Positions 35,601-46,771 of a stretch of DNA of 64,000 nt are shown piece after piece (within the stretch, counting starts at the first letter, position 1; every line of letters begins with the position of its first letter). The stretch is from Gymnorhina tibicen. Taxonomy: Eukaryota > Chordata > Aves > Passeriformes > Artamidae. The stretch is from positions 558,001 to 622,000 of the forward strand of contig VXAZ01004549.1 in the NCBI GenBank assembly GCA_013399875.1, read 5' to 3'. Made by a program: the position numbers and the translations under genes. The notes beneath the pieces were generated by a model. It did no database searches. It was given only the letters and a program-made list of their open reading frames with translations, and was not told the origin of the DNA.

Positions 35601-36890
35601 TTGCTGCAACAAATTTGATTCTGTCATGTAATACGGGCCACACATATTAAATCCTGCTTTGAATCCAAAAACTGTGGATGAGCCAGTGCATATCAAAAGG
35701 TTTTAGCACAAAAAGAATTTAAAAAGAAATGGGGCCAAAACACTAAACTTTTCCAAGCTTCTGAGAAATGACAGTTCTTAGAGACACAGAAGACAATATA
35801 TCTCAACAAAGTAGTCTAGAACATTAGAAAAACCAAAACTGGGGAGTTGTAAAGATAATTCAGTCTAATGTGTTTAATCAGACAGAAGCAATAAAGTACA
35901 CTAACTATGAGAGACCTAGATATTTCAGTTTAAATTATAAACCTAAATTGGGAATGTTAGTTTCCTTCCAAAGGCAACCAGAATACCCAAAGCATCTGGC
36001 TGCTTTAAATAATGCATGAAGAGGGAAAAAATTATTTTAACTTCCTTAAAAAAAAAAACAAGCAGAATTTTTGTTAGAACTCTAAATTTACATTCTCATT
36101 TCAGAAAAATAAAAATGCCTTGAGAGACATAAAACATTCTTAGACTAAAGCAATACATATTAAATTGAACAATTCATTTTGGTTTTATTCAGAAATTATT
36201 GATATAACATATTTAACTAAGATAAAATATGAACACTGTTCATCGAAGTGTTAAGAGACTTAGAAGGTGATATTATGACATAATTTTTGCTTTTAATCAA
36301 GATTCATTTTATTAAAAGCCTGATATCACAAGTACGTTCTTATGCACTCTGAGTAGTCCTACCCGTTTCAGTAAGAAAACTCACAAAGAATAAAAACAAG
36401 TAGTTATATAAGTTTCTCTGTAGGATTAGATTTTAATACACCTGGGAAAAATAATTGAACTATTAGCCTCTGGGTGAGAAGAACCTGAAAGGCACTGATC
36501 CCAAAAGAGACCTCAATCTTTTAATTGGGAATAAATTAGATTACTATGTAATATAACAGGGAAACAAAAGAGGCAATGCAATTCTGATTGAGGCATCACG
36601 TCACAGAAATAAGGAGAAAATAATCCTCTCTGTTTAGGTCAGATAAGAAAAATAGTAGCTATAATTAGAAAAAAACCCCCATACAATTATGTTATTGAAA
36701 ATTAAAACATTGAATGGTTATTAGAAAAAATATCCTGATAAGGGTAAGTATTAGGCTGTGGTATAATAGTTTGGAGGAAAGAATAAAAAGCAGAGCAGTG
36801 CATAGGGATTTTAAATGCCATCAGACATAATGTTAGAAAAAGTACTCCCAGGGCAAACCTTCACTGGCTAGAAGGCAAGGTACATAGCTT
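32693..36890. other. AT-rich DNA with no recognised feature
   Basis: No gene or named repeat. Open frames are short and scattered. Confidence 0.55.
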
Positions 36891-36895
36891 CCTTT

Positions 36896-37077
36896 TCGTA
36901 TTTCAATCACTTGTCATTCCGTGAGCTTCCCAGCTGCGCGAGTAGCACAGAGACTCTGTGCCAGATTTGGATGCAGCAGCCCACAAGAGATGTAGACAAC
37001 ACTGTGTGTGAGCGCATTCCCTCTCTGCGGGCAAGACACCAAACGCGTCTCGCGGCTGAGTCGAACTGCGCTGCGTT
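36896..37077. other. Isolated CpG cluster in CpG-poor DNA
   Basis: I count about 13 CpG dinucleotides in roughly 180 bp (for example gctgcgcgag, aacgcgtctcgcgg), while the surrounding kilobases have almost none. A 17-bp near-palindrome gcacagagactctgtgc lies at 36945-36961. No reading frame, tRNA or known repeat is evident. It might be an unmethylated regulatory element, a short recent insertion, or part of an unrecognised repeat. Confidence 0.6.
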
Positions 37078-38503
37078 ATGTCATAACTAAATAACTATAA
37101 TTACTTACATTAACCACAATTTCATGTAATTACCTAAATGATCACAGTAAGCTTGTGTCTCAAATTAGCAACTTTTTCCCCCATTCAAAGACAGATGTCC
37201 TCTGCGGCAACTGTCGGTGATTTGTGGGGTTTTTTTTGGTTTTGGTTTTTTCCCATTTGTTACAACCTGTCTTCCCTTGACAATTTAATTGAGTTACAGT
37301 TACCTGCCCCTCAGAGAACTTACCTCATTGAAGAATTTTGAATCCAGCTGAGAATTAAACAGATGTGGAATTACAGCTCCTTCAAAACTGTAACAGCTCA
37401 GAAGACTCAGTTTTGAAACACTTTCTATTATAAAAATGTAGAATTTAGCTTTTTATTACTTCAACAAATAGAACAATTCCAGCCGAAACTTTCTATAGGC
37501 TGTGATTTCAATTTTAATGTTTAAAACCATGAAATTCTCTATAAGCACTGAGAAAGCTTTATCAGAGTTTCTAAGATCAAATACACTTTACATTTTCTAT
37601 CATCACAGAAACCTTGACTCTTTCCACTTAGAAGCTGCTGGAGGGATGTTTTATGGAATTACCTGGGTGACAAAAAAAAATAAGACCAAAGAACCTGGTC
37701 CACCTCTAGTATCAGAGGCAACCAGTTTCCCCTCGATGCAGGAAAGTGTAATGGTCTAGGAAATCATCTGATTTGACTGCAAAAGTAAGAAAACTACAGG
37801 ACGCAGTGGAGGGAAAAGAATAGACCACTGCCAAAAAGATAAAAAAAATTTTAAAAGAAATCTGTTGAGCCTGGAAGAGAAACTAGGAGCTTAATGAAAG
37901 AAACCCATGACTTCTTAGTTAATAATTTTATGGGCAGGAAGATGTTAGGCAGGAAAGTTGTGACCAGACAAATGCAAGGCTGCAGGAATAGGAAACTGTC
38001 AGCAGATGTGGTTAAGTACACAGACTGTGAAGCCCAGAGCATGGTATCATACTTGCCAGCCTAACCAACTTTCAGCAAGAGGTGGGCTGTGTTGGCCCAG
38101 GACCTGTCACATGTACATGAACCATTATAAACATTTCTGCTCTTTGAAGTGGTGGGAACCAGTGTGCTGCAGGAATGAGAAAGTGATAAACTATATTTTC
38201 GACTTCTCATGCTAGGTAATTAGTCCTACACAGAGAGATTTCATTTGGAAAGCATGTTGCCTTCAGACCTGTGATTGTGCAAAAGGGAAAAGGCATATTC
38301 CTCTGGGTGCCTCAAAGAATCAGCCAAAAGGGAAAACCATGGCACACAACAATGGCATTCTGGAGGGGACAAAGGCCAGGCATTTGACAGGGCTAGGCAC
38401 AGCAGTGCTGAAAAGAGAGCAGTATCAGGAGCTCCAGGCCATATGAAGACTGTTCTTTGGCTCAGTACCATTTGGCAAAGCTTTCTTTAACACCGTATTT
38501 TTC
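37078..38503. other. DNA with no recognised feature
   Basis: No gene or repeat named. Short open frames only. Confidence 0.5.
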
Positions 38504-38508
38504 CTGGT

Positions 38509-39109
38509 TGTCCTGGGTTACAGTGTATTCTGTTACCATGAGCTGTTGAGACCAGGTGTAACAATGTTCCTTGCCTCCTCCCTCCGGACTATCTCCTGTT
38601 AATGGGCCCATCAGTGCCTTGCCCCATGACTCACCAGCCCATTGTGAGCTGCTCCGCCCAGGGGGAAGGAGCCAAGCATTCCCACCGGGATAAAATCTGG
38701 GGTTTGGAACAGCACAGGCAGCCTTACCTGCTGGGATCCCAGAGGACAAGAGCCACACAACCACCACTGGACTTTTCTGAGGAGGACCAGACCTTTTTCT
38801 ACAGGATCACCGCTTCAACAGAACCACTTCAAAGAGAACTGCAGCTACCACCAAATCGGACTGCTACCAACACCCTGCCTGGCAGGGTGCCAGGTTGACT
38901 CTGACTCTGTCAGGTTAAACCAGTTTCTCTGTATTATTGTTATACGTATATATATATAAGTAAAAAACTGTTATTCCTATTCCTCATACCTTTGCCTGAA
39001 AGCCCCTTAATTTCAAATTTATAATAATTCAGAGGGAAGGGGGTTGTATTTTCCATCCCAAGGGGGGCTCTTGCCTTCTTCAAGCAGACACGTCTTTCAA
39101 ACCAAGACA
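38509..39109 (+). mobile_element. Solo ERV LTR, 601 bp, with 5-bp target-site duplication
   Basis: It begins tgtcctgggttac and ends accaagaca. It is flanked by the exact 5-bp repeat ctggt at 38504-38508 and 39110-39114. Internal text matches an LTR family I recall from songbirds: ggacttttctgaggagga, then aggatcaccgcttcaacaga, then ctgactctgtcagg, then tttgcctgaaagcccctta. A TATA-like gataaaa lies in ccgggataaaatctgg (about 38687). The usual AATAAA site appears decayed to agtaaaaaactg (about 38958-38969). A 5-bp duplication fits class III (ERVL-like) elements. No internal genes remain. Confidence 0.88.
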
Positions 39110-39114
39110 CTGGT

Positions 39115-42100
39115 TCATATTTTTTTTGCTTAATAAACAAGATCAACTGGTTAGATCAGCCAGTGAGTACCACATACAGCAGATACCATGAGGAGAAGCA
39201 TTGCAGATAAGATTTAGAAGAGCTTTAAAATTATACAAATTCATATCACCTGCAGTGAATTTCTACAGCACCACACTAAATAAAAAGACACAGCTAATGG
39301 GATCCTCTGCACTGTGAACACAGCAAGTTTCTTTACCTCTCTACAAGGGCCGGGTAAATCTGCCCACTAAGCTGAGAAGAGGCATTGTCTTCAGCAGTCT
39401 TTGGATCAGGTACCTTCTCTCTGTGCCCAGTAATGTCAGTGTCTGGGTGAAGGCAGAGCAAGAGAAGTACAACTCTACTTCAAAAGGAAAAGCAATTTAA
39501 CTTTTTTTTTTCCTGGTTCATGGGAACGTGAACTGCCTCTAGCCCGAGGAAACACGTAAACTAGATCCTACAGTTTAGCATGCAGCCTCCCACCCCATCC
39601 CCAAACCGTCCCAAAAAAATGAACCTACGCTAGTCATTTCCCCAGCTGCAGTAATAATTTTTAATAGAAAAGTGATCATTGCTATAATATTGAACATAAA
39701 GAAGCAGAAGTGTTTCTTTTTCTACTGTTTAAAAAAAAAAAGGCAGCTTAATAAAGTGAGTCGCCCTATTCTTTAAGGTTTACGACTTGTGATTCTTCTG
39801 CTTGTCAGCTCTTTTCAAAGTCTGCTTATTCTATGAAAATAGCTTGTGAGGCAGTCTTAAAGAAAGTCTCTAAGGATTAGAGAGAAATGTTAGTGGATAT
39901 ATGAACAAACCACCATCTACAAGCAGGAGGTTTAAACCTGCTTGGCAGTAATAGATGCTAGCACATAAGCTTTTTCTTCTTTTAATTAAAAAAGGGTTTT
40001 GCTTGCTCAGACTGGAGTTCTCAGAAGCTGCCAAACCCCACAGCCTGATCGATGCAAGCTTGCTGCACTCTGTGTGCCCATCTCCAGCCAGCAGCAAGGT
40101 TCAGCAGTCATTCCCAGTAAGCATAAAAGCGTCTAATGCAGCAAACAGATAAGAGATATATCCATATTCATACATACCACACAGATCAACGCAGGCAGGA
40201 AACACACAACACCCACACAAACAGGCAGCCTGAACCCTGTTCATCTTCTCCAGCTGATTGAGGTTGAAGGCTGTCAGTAGAACACCTTAGGTGACCACAT
40301 ATGCAGTTATAAATATGCACATTTGTTGTATGTGCATGTGCAATATTGATCCCTCCAGTAGCTGGCTTAGGAACTCAATCCATCCAGTAGCTGGTCCCTG
40401 ATCCTCTGGTCTGCCCAGCTGTGGACACACAGACCTGTGAGCCCTTGGAGGTTCATGGTTTTACTCCAGCTGGTGCCACTGAGATCTCTTTTCCTACTCA
40501 CTGGCTAGTCCAGTTTTAAATTCATTCATGTTCTTACACACGCACACTAAGGATGGAGAGTTCATTCACACAGTAAAAATAGGGCTTCATAAGAAGAATT
40601 GGCAATCTGTGCTAATTAAGCACAAGGTTCTGTCAGACAATTCTATTGATGAGCAAATTGAATACACTCAATGAGGGCCTTTAAACCCTTCTTCTATTTT
40701 CCCCACAGCAGTCCTCCCCAATCCATGTGCAAGCCTCACACACTGTACCAATTCCCTTAAAATATCCCATAATAAATTTTACACAAACACCAAAATGCTC
40801 TTCCAGCTGCATTCCATGATGAGTCCTATTAGCGCTGTGGACAGCTGCACAAAATTATAAAGTAAAGGACAGTATTTCCTAGTCCTTATATAAATTCCCC
40901 TTGTGAAGGTGACATATATTCAATTCTTTTTTAAAAAAAACCCTGAAGCCTAACATAATATAGTGACCAGTATCAGCAAGTTAAAAAAAAGGGTTTGATT
41001 TGTCTACACACAAATAATTAAATTAATGTTACCAATCCTTCTGAGACAGATGAGACAGTGGCTCCAAAGCATGTATTAAAATATCTAATGCAAAGAGGCA
41101 AACAATTTCCCCACTGAGGGCTAAGTGCAGATGCTTTACCCTACAACCATGAGGTTTAAATATTTGCATTAGCCACAGAAAAAGTGGCAGAGAAACTGTC
41201 TGTAGTAGATCATAACCTCCATAATCACCTTTTTGTAGAACTTATCTTGAAAATCAGGAATAATCATTAAGCATTCTCTTGTAAATGTCATGTAAACTAA
41301 TCTAAACTAAACTAAACTGAACTAAACAGTTCAATAAAACTAAACTGAAGCAGGTGAGTAATTGGTTGTTTTACCTGGAGCTACTTCTTTACATCCAAAT
41401 GGTGGAATGGACGAGAACAGCATTTTCTCCCAGAAAGAGTATGCTGGCCTTCCCAAATAGAACTTGATTTGCCTCAAAACACAGGGCTAGTCTGAACCTG
41501 CAGGCAGGCAATAAAGACTACTGCAGTCTGGTTTTAGTGATTTCACTGCCTAGGAGTTCTGCTTTCCAATTGATTTCTCAGTAAAGCTGCTGGATTTTGA
41601 TGTAAGATTTTTACTTTAATCTTTGAGACTCTAAGTGATTACCTTCAAGTGATGATATGAAAGATAGCTGACAGCCACAACAGAGGGTAACAAAAGGTCT
41701 TTATCTGGATCCCCTTTGCTGTAATCAGGACTTTCTCTGGCAAACAGCCTTGGTTTTTTGAACCCATTCACCTTTAATCTCAGCACACAGATTTGTTTCT
41801 GTTTTCAGACATGTAGCAGAGCCCACCACTTCTCAGGCTATTTCTCTAGAGGAGATTGCAGTGATTAACTTCATAGCCCCTGTCTTTCTCTCTCCTTAAC
41901 CCATGAGATTGAATACATTAGACAGATAATAACCCAACTCCATGCTGTAAAGCAACCAGGCAGAGGGGGATTTTATAGCCACAGCCTGCTGAACCATTCA
42001 TGCTGGATACTCAAGAAAATGAGGCCATTTAGCTTTGACTGGAAAGCGAGAGATGCACCATGAGCAGAAATTATTAGTGCTCAATCTCTAGTTTTCTTTT

Positions 42101-42689
42101 TCTTTTTTTTTCCAAAAAAATTACTTTTCCGAGCATGTATCATACTATGTAATATTAAATAGGACGGAGAGATAAAGGCTCCTTATTTCATCATCTGAGC
42201 CCTTCTAGGAAACCATTCTTCAAGTCCATTACATGAAATTCATCAAATACATACTAGGCTCTTGATCCTGAATAGCTTACAGTTCCAAAAGATCTTTCAC
42301 AATCTACTATAGGTAGAAAAAGCAATAATAGAGAATAAGAATTTTTTTAGTTACCAGAAGTCAAAATTAAGGAAAATTATTTCATAAGAGAATTTTAAGA
42401 TTAAATCAAAACAATTCACAAACAGTCCTCAAATACAAGCTTAACAAATGCTGTATTGCTAATATGTACAGTAAATGTCAAAATACCTCTTAATTTTGAT
42501 GTGGAAAAGGTCAAGTCTCTTGAGCATTATCAAAGCAATGCCACTTCTCAAATTGTAAATAAGTTCTCCTTTCTGTTTTAAATCTTTACAGCTTCAATTT
42601 CAACAAATTTAAATATATCTCATTAAAAGACTTGGAAAATATTTTTTTCTGGACAAATTTGACCATAATACGAAAGGGGAAAATACACA
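39115..42689. other. AT-rich DNA with short local repeats
   Basis: No gene recognised. A 29-bp local duplication containing ccagtagctgg occurs at 40355-40365 and 40384-40394. An (AAACT)n-like repeat lies at 41290-41350. Sequence near 40180-40520 has a mixed, possibly old repeat character, but I cannot name it. Confidence 0.5.
41290..41350. repeat. Degenerate (AAACT)n pentanucleotide repeat
   Basis: Repeated ctaaactaaactaaactga-like units with a few substitutions. Confidence 0.8.
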
Positions 42690-42694
42690 TTTGT

Positions 42695-42814
42695 ATATAT
42701 AAGAGTGTGTGCATGAATATATGTATATATACAGAAACATGGAGAGATAGTTATAAAATACACACTTCTCTGTGTGTGTATAGATATATACACACATATA
42801 TGCACACTTCCATA

Positions 42815-42854
<40 letters not shown>

Positions 42855-42914
42855 CGCACAAGGTTCTCTGTGCTTNGTGTGTGTGTGTGTATGCGCACAA
42901 GGTTCTCTGTGCTT
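42695..42914. repeat. TG/TA microsatellite with a duplicated end and one ambiguous base
   Basis: A TA/TG-rich run leads into a perfect (TG)17 tract at 42817-42850. Then follow atacgcacaaggttctctgt and gctt, an N at 42876, a second shorter (GT)7 tract at 42877-42890, and the same flank again with one change (atgcgcacaaggttctctgt). The N at the join of two near-identical units suggests an unresolved base or an assembly seam. Confidence 0.9.
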
Positions 42915-44881
42915 CATATAATTTATAATTTCATCTTCCCTTATGGAAAGAATCTATCAAGAATTCAGTGAAGCTGAGTTACAAGCAAACTTCTTGAAGT
43001 TAAAAGTGAACCCTTAACTATTAAAGCAATAAAACTCTAATTGTTTCCCAGAAAAAATGCTAAATCACTTTCATGGCCACAAAGGAAGTGTTACTATACT
43101 GTAGTTTTCTATGAATCTGCAATAAACCAGTACAGAGCACTGCCATTTCCATAGGCAGCTAACAAAACTTATCTGGAGCATTCACTGTTTTAACACTGTT
43201 TTCCAGATATTGTGGATAGATGATGACTTCCATGGAGGAGCTGCATTCTTTGTTAGACCATAGATGATAGCTTCTAACAATGTACACCATGGCCCTGTAA
43301 CTCCAGAAAAGAAAGCATAAGGGAACATAGCTTTTATTTCAGCCCAGTAAATCTGCCAACAATTCATTCTACAGACATCTTAATCAGAGAAAATCATAGA
43401 GCTCCTTCCTAGGATCCTCAGTCACTATTTTCATTCTTTTCCAATTCTTAAGACATCTTGTTCACGTAAGTTCAGAAAAGCCTTTAGAGACCTTTGATAC
43501 TCCCCGAATTACAGCTTGAGAATCATTGCTTCCAACCATGGTTCTTTCCTTGGCACTCTGCTCACAGAATGTTCTGAAGTGCACGGTGTCATTTGGAGGG
43601 TAGAGCACAAAACTGAGTGACAAAAAGCATTAGAAAAAAAAAGAGGAGATGTGATTTGAGGTGGGAGGCTGAAGTAAGAGGAACAGACAGATAGATTAGA
43701 AGAGCCCTGATGTTTTTTCCTGCACATCAGCAAGCCTTTAACAGTAGGAGAGGAAGTTATGTCTGTTCAAATGGACTACTGCCTAATAGCTAAGGCAATT
43801 TGTGGGAGATGCAAATATGATTCCCATCAAATGGAGGAGGGATTTTCAGGTTAACTGTGAATGCTTTCACATCATTAACACCTTCTCCTGCTTCTGTTCT
43901 GCAACATTTTAAAAAGGGAAACATAAACAGAAAGTTAAGCACCTAGAATCTACTTGTCTTTGGCAAGTGATAGGCATCAGCATGAAAACCAAGAATAAGA
44001 GATTTCAGGGCATTTTTGAAATTCAGGCACTGGTCAAAAAACCACACCCTTTCACATCAGGCAGAAGATTAATGGATTACAAGATTGCACTTCAATGCTG
44101 AAATTTCACTGCAGTTTTAGTATAAAGGATTGAGGTTTTTCATTGCTTCTCAACCTTTGGGACTCTCCGAACACGAGCAAATGACAACATTCATCAGAAT
44201 TCTTCAATAAATTGCACAGCTTCAGGACAAGGCACCAGTACAGAGAAAAGCTAACCACAGCGTCAACAAGTTTAGGTGTTGATTAAGGCGTTACCTTTCA
44301 GGGGTATCACAAATAACTCAGCAACTACTGAAACTGCCTAAAGTTTCTTCACAGCACTTCAATACGTCCCATGGCAACCCACCTGCTCTGTGGCAGCTGA
44401 GCAGTGTTTTGCCCTTCTGCTGCCATGACAGTGCCGGCATTAAAATGTAATCAATACAATTGTGTGTGTGATCCTGACCTAGCTTCAGAAAGGCATATAA
44501 TTGGATTATCTATTGAATTGCAACCTCACAACAACTGCAGATGGGGCTTTTTGTATCTTACTCAGTCAAGGACAGGCAAAGTATGAGAGCATGTTATTGA
44601 AAATAGGAAATTCTATTAATAAGTCTACATTTAATACATCTCAGTATTACCTGAATCTCCTTGAGTCTGGAATCTTAATCTTTCCAATTTATTAGAAGGG
44701 TAACTTTGAGAACATGAATAAAGGAAAGAATTAATGGAGATAATCCAGTCTAGGAATTGTCTTCTTTTCCTTCTCTCCCATCCCTACCTCCAGGGATCTG
44801 AGTTTTTCCCTTCACAGATCCCACAAAGGACTGAAGAGCTCATTAATTATCGGATAACAAAATGCAGTCATTTAGCCTATG
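42915..44881. other. DNA with no recognised feature
   Basis: No gene or repeat named. Open frames are short. Confidence 0.5.
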
Positions 44882-44887
44882 GCATAT

Positions 44888-45515
44888 TGACAATGTTGGG
44901 GGCTGCCTGGGGCCGCACAGCGTCCAGCTGCAGACGTCCTTGGTCTCCTCCAGCTGCAGTGAGCAGGGAAAAGCTGGCTCCTTCGCAAGGAGCAAGCCCC
45001 AAACAGGAATGATGAAAAGGCATTGGCGGAGGCAAAGGATGAGAGAGGGGTCTTTGTATAGGTTCTGGCTGGTTTATCGCAGGTGGAGAATCCAGGGACA
45101 AAGACAGGATATCAGGGAGAACACAGGGTTTTATTGGGGGGGTGGAAGGGGGTGGAGTAAAGGAAAACAACCAATGGGGATTGACTGAAGGGGAGGAGAC
45201 AATGGGGGAATAACCAATGAGGATAACTTAGAGGAAGGAATTACGTGAACCAACCAATGAAGCATCGAAGAAAAACGAACTTTCTAGAACAGATACATAA
45301 GCAATTAGGGGAAATGCATAAACATGAACTTATACATAAAACTGGGTGGAGAATTCCTAAGCCAAGAACTTTGAAACCTATGAATTAAAAACCACTGAGA
45401 ACATATGAACCTGCCGTAACTGAGGGGTGAGAGTTAGACCTCTGTGTTCTGGAGGCCTGTCCACCAGTCCTCCGACTGTTCGGCCGCAGTGGCCACTGCC
45501 ACATGCACCGCAACA
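44888..45515 (-). mobile_element. Solo ERV LTR, 628 bp, with 6-bp target-site duplication
   Basis: Plus-strand ends are TGACAATGTTGG and CACCGCAACA. The exact 6-bp duplication gcatat flanks it at 44882-44887 and 45516-45521. Read on the minus strand it has several CCAAT-type boxes (plus aaccaatg) and AATAAA (plus 45130-45135) inside a G-rich context. The length and motif order parallel the LTR at 22273-22906, which indicates one family. A 6-bp duplication suits class II elements. No internal sequence is left. Confidence 0.85.
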
Positions 45516-45521
45516 GCATAT

Positions 45522-46196
45522 AAACAAAAATTAGGAATTATGTTAGCACTACAGGTTTCAAACTGACTCCTGTGGCTGTGTTGCAGTAGTAGAACAAAGC
45601 ACCAGAAGCATTTACCTGAAGTTTACCCTACAAGCTTGTCAGTCAAATCATTTCTGAATTATTCCTGGATCCTTGGCTGGGTACAATACCTAAAGTGGGC
45701 CCCATGAGTAAAACCTTGTATCTTCATTCAGCGTTGCTATCCTTATTTAGGGCTGGGGCAAAACAGAGATCTACTCTCTTCTGAAGGGGAATAGGAATTT
45801 CCATGCTATTCCACTTATCTTAATAATCATGAGCTGATTATTAAGGGACACTGATCTTAATAATCATGAGCTAATTACATAGGACTGGACTTTTCCTGAG
45901 TGCTTTAATTAACACATTTCTGACTAGGAGAAAGGCAATAGCCATGGAACTACTACAAATACTTAAAAAGAAAAGACACAATCAAAGCACTATCCTTCCC
46001 TAACCTCAAGCAGCTGAGACAAAAAAAAAGCTCAGAGCCCTTGGTCTGGAGAGAAACAAGTAGAGAACTAAGGACAGGCTTTTCATAGACCAGAAGCTGA
46101 CAGCTAAATGCAAAACAACTTCCCGCTCTTCTGCATCTTTGTTTCCTTCTGAAAAGTTTCTCAGGGGTGTTGGTCACCCAACGTGTTGTTCAGATG
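45522..46196. other. Spacer between two LTRs, with a short tandem duplication
   Basis: No gene. A 37-bp-offset direct repeat has its core atcttaataatcatgagct at 45817-45835 and 45854-45872. Confidence 0.6.
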
Positions 46197-46771
46197 TGTT
46201 GGGTCTGGCAGAGTTCATTTTCTCCACAGCAGCCCTCACAGCTCTGTGCTTTGCATTGGTAGCTGGAAAGGTGTTTATAGCACACCAGTGTTTTGGCTCC
46301 TGCTGAGCAGGGCTGGCACAGCCTCAGCGCTGTCTCTCCAACATTCCACTATCACCAGGAGGGGACATAGCCAGGACAGCTGACCCAAACTGACCAAAGG
46401 ATATTCCATAAAATATGATGTCTGCTCAGATATAAAAGCTAAGAGCAAAGAGGAGAAGGAAACAGGGGGCATTCATTATTTGTTATTCATTTGTTATTTA
46501 CAATGTTTGCCCTCTGGAGTAACCACTACATGTGCCAAAGCCCTATTTTCTGGGAGGTGGCCAGACATCACCTGTTGATGGGAAGTAGAGAATAAAACAT
46601 TTGGGGTTTTTTGTTTGCTTGCACGGGCATGACCTTTGCTTTTGGTTTAGTAAACTGCCTTTATCTTAACCCACAAGGTTTGTTTCAATCTTCTCTCCTG
46701 TCCTCCTGAGGAGAAGAATGACAGAATGACTTGGTGGGTGCCTGGTGTCCAGTCAAGGTCAACCCACCACA
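46197..46771 (+). mobile_element. ERV LTR (ERVL-like), about 575 bp
   Basis: It begins tgttgggtctggcagagttc and ends aaggtcaacccaccaca. In between, gatattccataaaatatgat leads to a TATA box tataaaa (46431-46437). This arrangement and the phrase aaactgcctttatcttaacc match a bird LTR type I recall well. An aataaaa lies near 46591. I could not find a matching target-site duplication (flanks agatg and ataga), so it may be decayed or one boundary is off. No viral genes are present. Confidence 0.8.

Noticed and set aside
37045..37070. tRNA B-box-like gagtcgaactgc
   Set aside because: It does not match the GGTTCGAATCC consensus well, and no cloverleaf or A box could be drawn around it.
42609..42971. 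Several frames of 65-102 codons rich in His/Thr or Val/Cys
   Set aside because: They are translations of the TG/CA microsatellite and contain an unknown residue from the N.
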